NCBI GenBank assembly: GCA_021378535.1
Contig: JAACJV010000007.1
Coordinates: forward strand, 1 to 40,063
Origin: Ureaplasma sp. Hg1
GTDB taxonomy: Bacteria > Bacillota_I > Bacilli_A > Mycoplasmatales > Mycoplasmoidaceae
Reading direction: 5' to 3'
DNA: 40,063 bases
Shown: positions 39,913-40,063 of the stretch, one piece after another
Layout of the letters: each line of letters starts with the position of its first letter
How positions within the stretch are numbered: the stretch's first letter is position 1
Made by a program: the position numbers and the translations under genes
Notes under the pieces: model-generated
What the model was told of the DNA's origin: nothing
What the model saw: the letters and a program-made list of their open reading frames with translations, nothing else
Database searches by the model: none

Positions 39913-40063
39913 TTAAAGGAAAGTATCCAATAGTTCCCTAATTCCATGATGATATTTATTAACATCCTGAATTGATAAATCAGCCATTATTTGACCTTTT
40001 TTCATAATAATTAATCTACTACACAATTCCTTTATTTCTCCGATATTATGAGATATAAGAACA
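39913..40063 (-). CDS. ABC transporter ATP-binding protein, C-terminal end (partial)
   Basis: The minus-strand frame enters from the right edge and stops at TAA 39913-39915, giving 49 residues. It begins VLISHNIGEIKELCSRLIIMKKGQI, the H-loop (Ser-His) and following D-loop-distal helix of an ABC ATPase in the drug-export/CcmA-like style, then ends QDVNKYHHGIRELLDTFL. The rest of the domain is outside the window, so the transported substrate is unknown. Confidence 0.72.
   Translation of the reverse strand, partial: VLISHNIGEIKELCSRLIIMKKGQIMADLSIQDVNKYHHGIRELLDTFL

Noticed and set aside
1-40063. CRISPR array, tRNA/rRNA genes, insertion sequence or prophage
   Set aside because: I saw no regularly spaced direct repeats, no TTCGA-type tRNA arm in a cloverleaf context, and no transposase, integrase or phage structural gene. 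This was reading by eye, so a short or degenerate case could be missed.

Overview
The window is Mollicute (mycoplasma-type) DNA. It is very AT-rich, and nearly every long reading frame closes only if TGA is read as tryptophan (genetic code 4). Lipoproteins carry SxC-type lipoboxes, genes are packed with 8-14 nt overlaps, and transcription units end in long perfect AT-rich hairpins. I cannot name the species. No rRNA, tRNA, CRISPR array or insertion sequence is visible. All gene ends below come from re-joining frames across TGA codons.

Layout. 1-2.7 kb: the tail of an unknown gene, an unrecognised 278-aa protein with weak nucleotidyltransferase-like motifs, and a polytopic membrane protein on the minus strand. 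3.1-12.5 kb: a GntR regulator followed by a long nucleoside-salvage operon. The operon order is purine nucleoside phosphorylase, BMP-type binding protein, double ABC ATPase, two permeases, a second purine nucleoside phosphorylase, and a YitT membrane protein, closed by a strong terminator. Nucleosides would be bound outside, imported, and cleaved by phosphorolysis to bases and (deoxy)ribose-1-phosphate. 12.5-14.6 kb: a membrane protein and a lipoprotein with three internal repeats.

14.6-15.7 kb: a heavily decayed glycoside hydrolase family 4 (6-phospho-beta-glucosidase) pseudogene. 16-23 kb: single metabolic and transport genes (amino acid permease, glycerophosphodiesterase, mannose-6-phosphate isomerase, short-chain dehydrogenase, AEC-family transporter) separated by long AT-rich gaps, plus a 52-aa ORF with a TTG start. 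23-27 kb: three unrecognised genes followed by a ROK sugar kinase and a HAD phosphatase; the last four genes overlap or nearly touch. 27-34.3 kb: a surface-protein cluster made of a 709-aa lipoprotein, a 778-aa paralogue anchored by a transmembrane helix, and a 745-aa membrane-anchored SGNH/GDSL hydrolase. 34.8-40 kb: folD, a divergent ispF, trxB, an NCS2 uracil/xanthine-type permease, a frameshifted EIIA(Glc)-like PTS pseudogene, and the end of an ABC-transporter ATPase.

The most notable points are: a second PNP in which the catalytic Asp of the TVSD motif is Asn; a binding protein whose lipobox Cys is replaced by Phe; about 250 unexplained residues appended to the ABC ATPase and a charged tail on its partner permease; two PTS-sugar pseudogenes at different stages of decay; a divergent IspF; and a paralogous pair of surface proteins that use different membrane anchors. 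I found no clear defence or mobile system.
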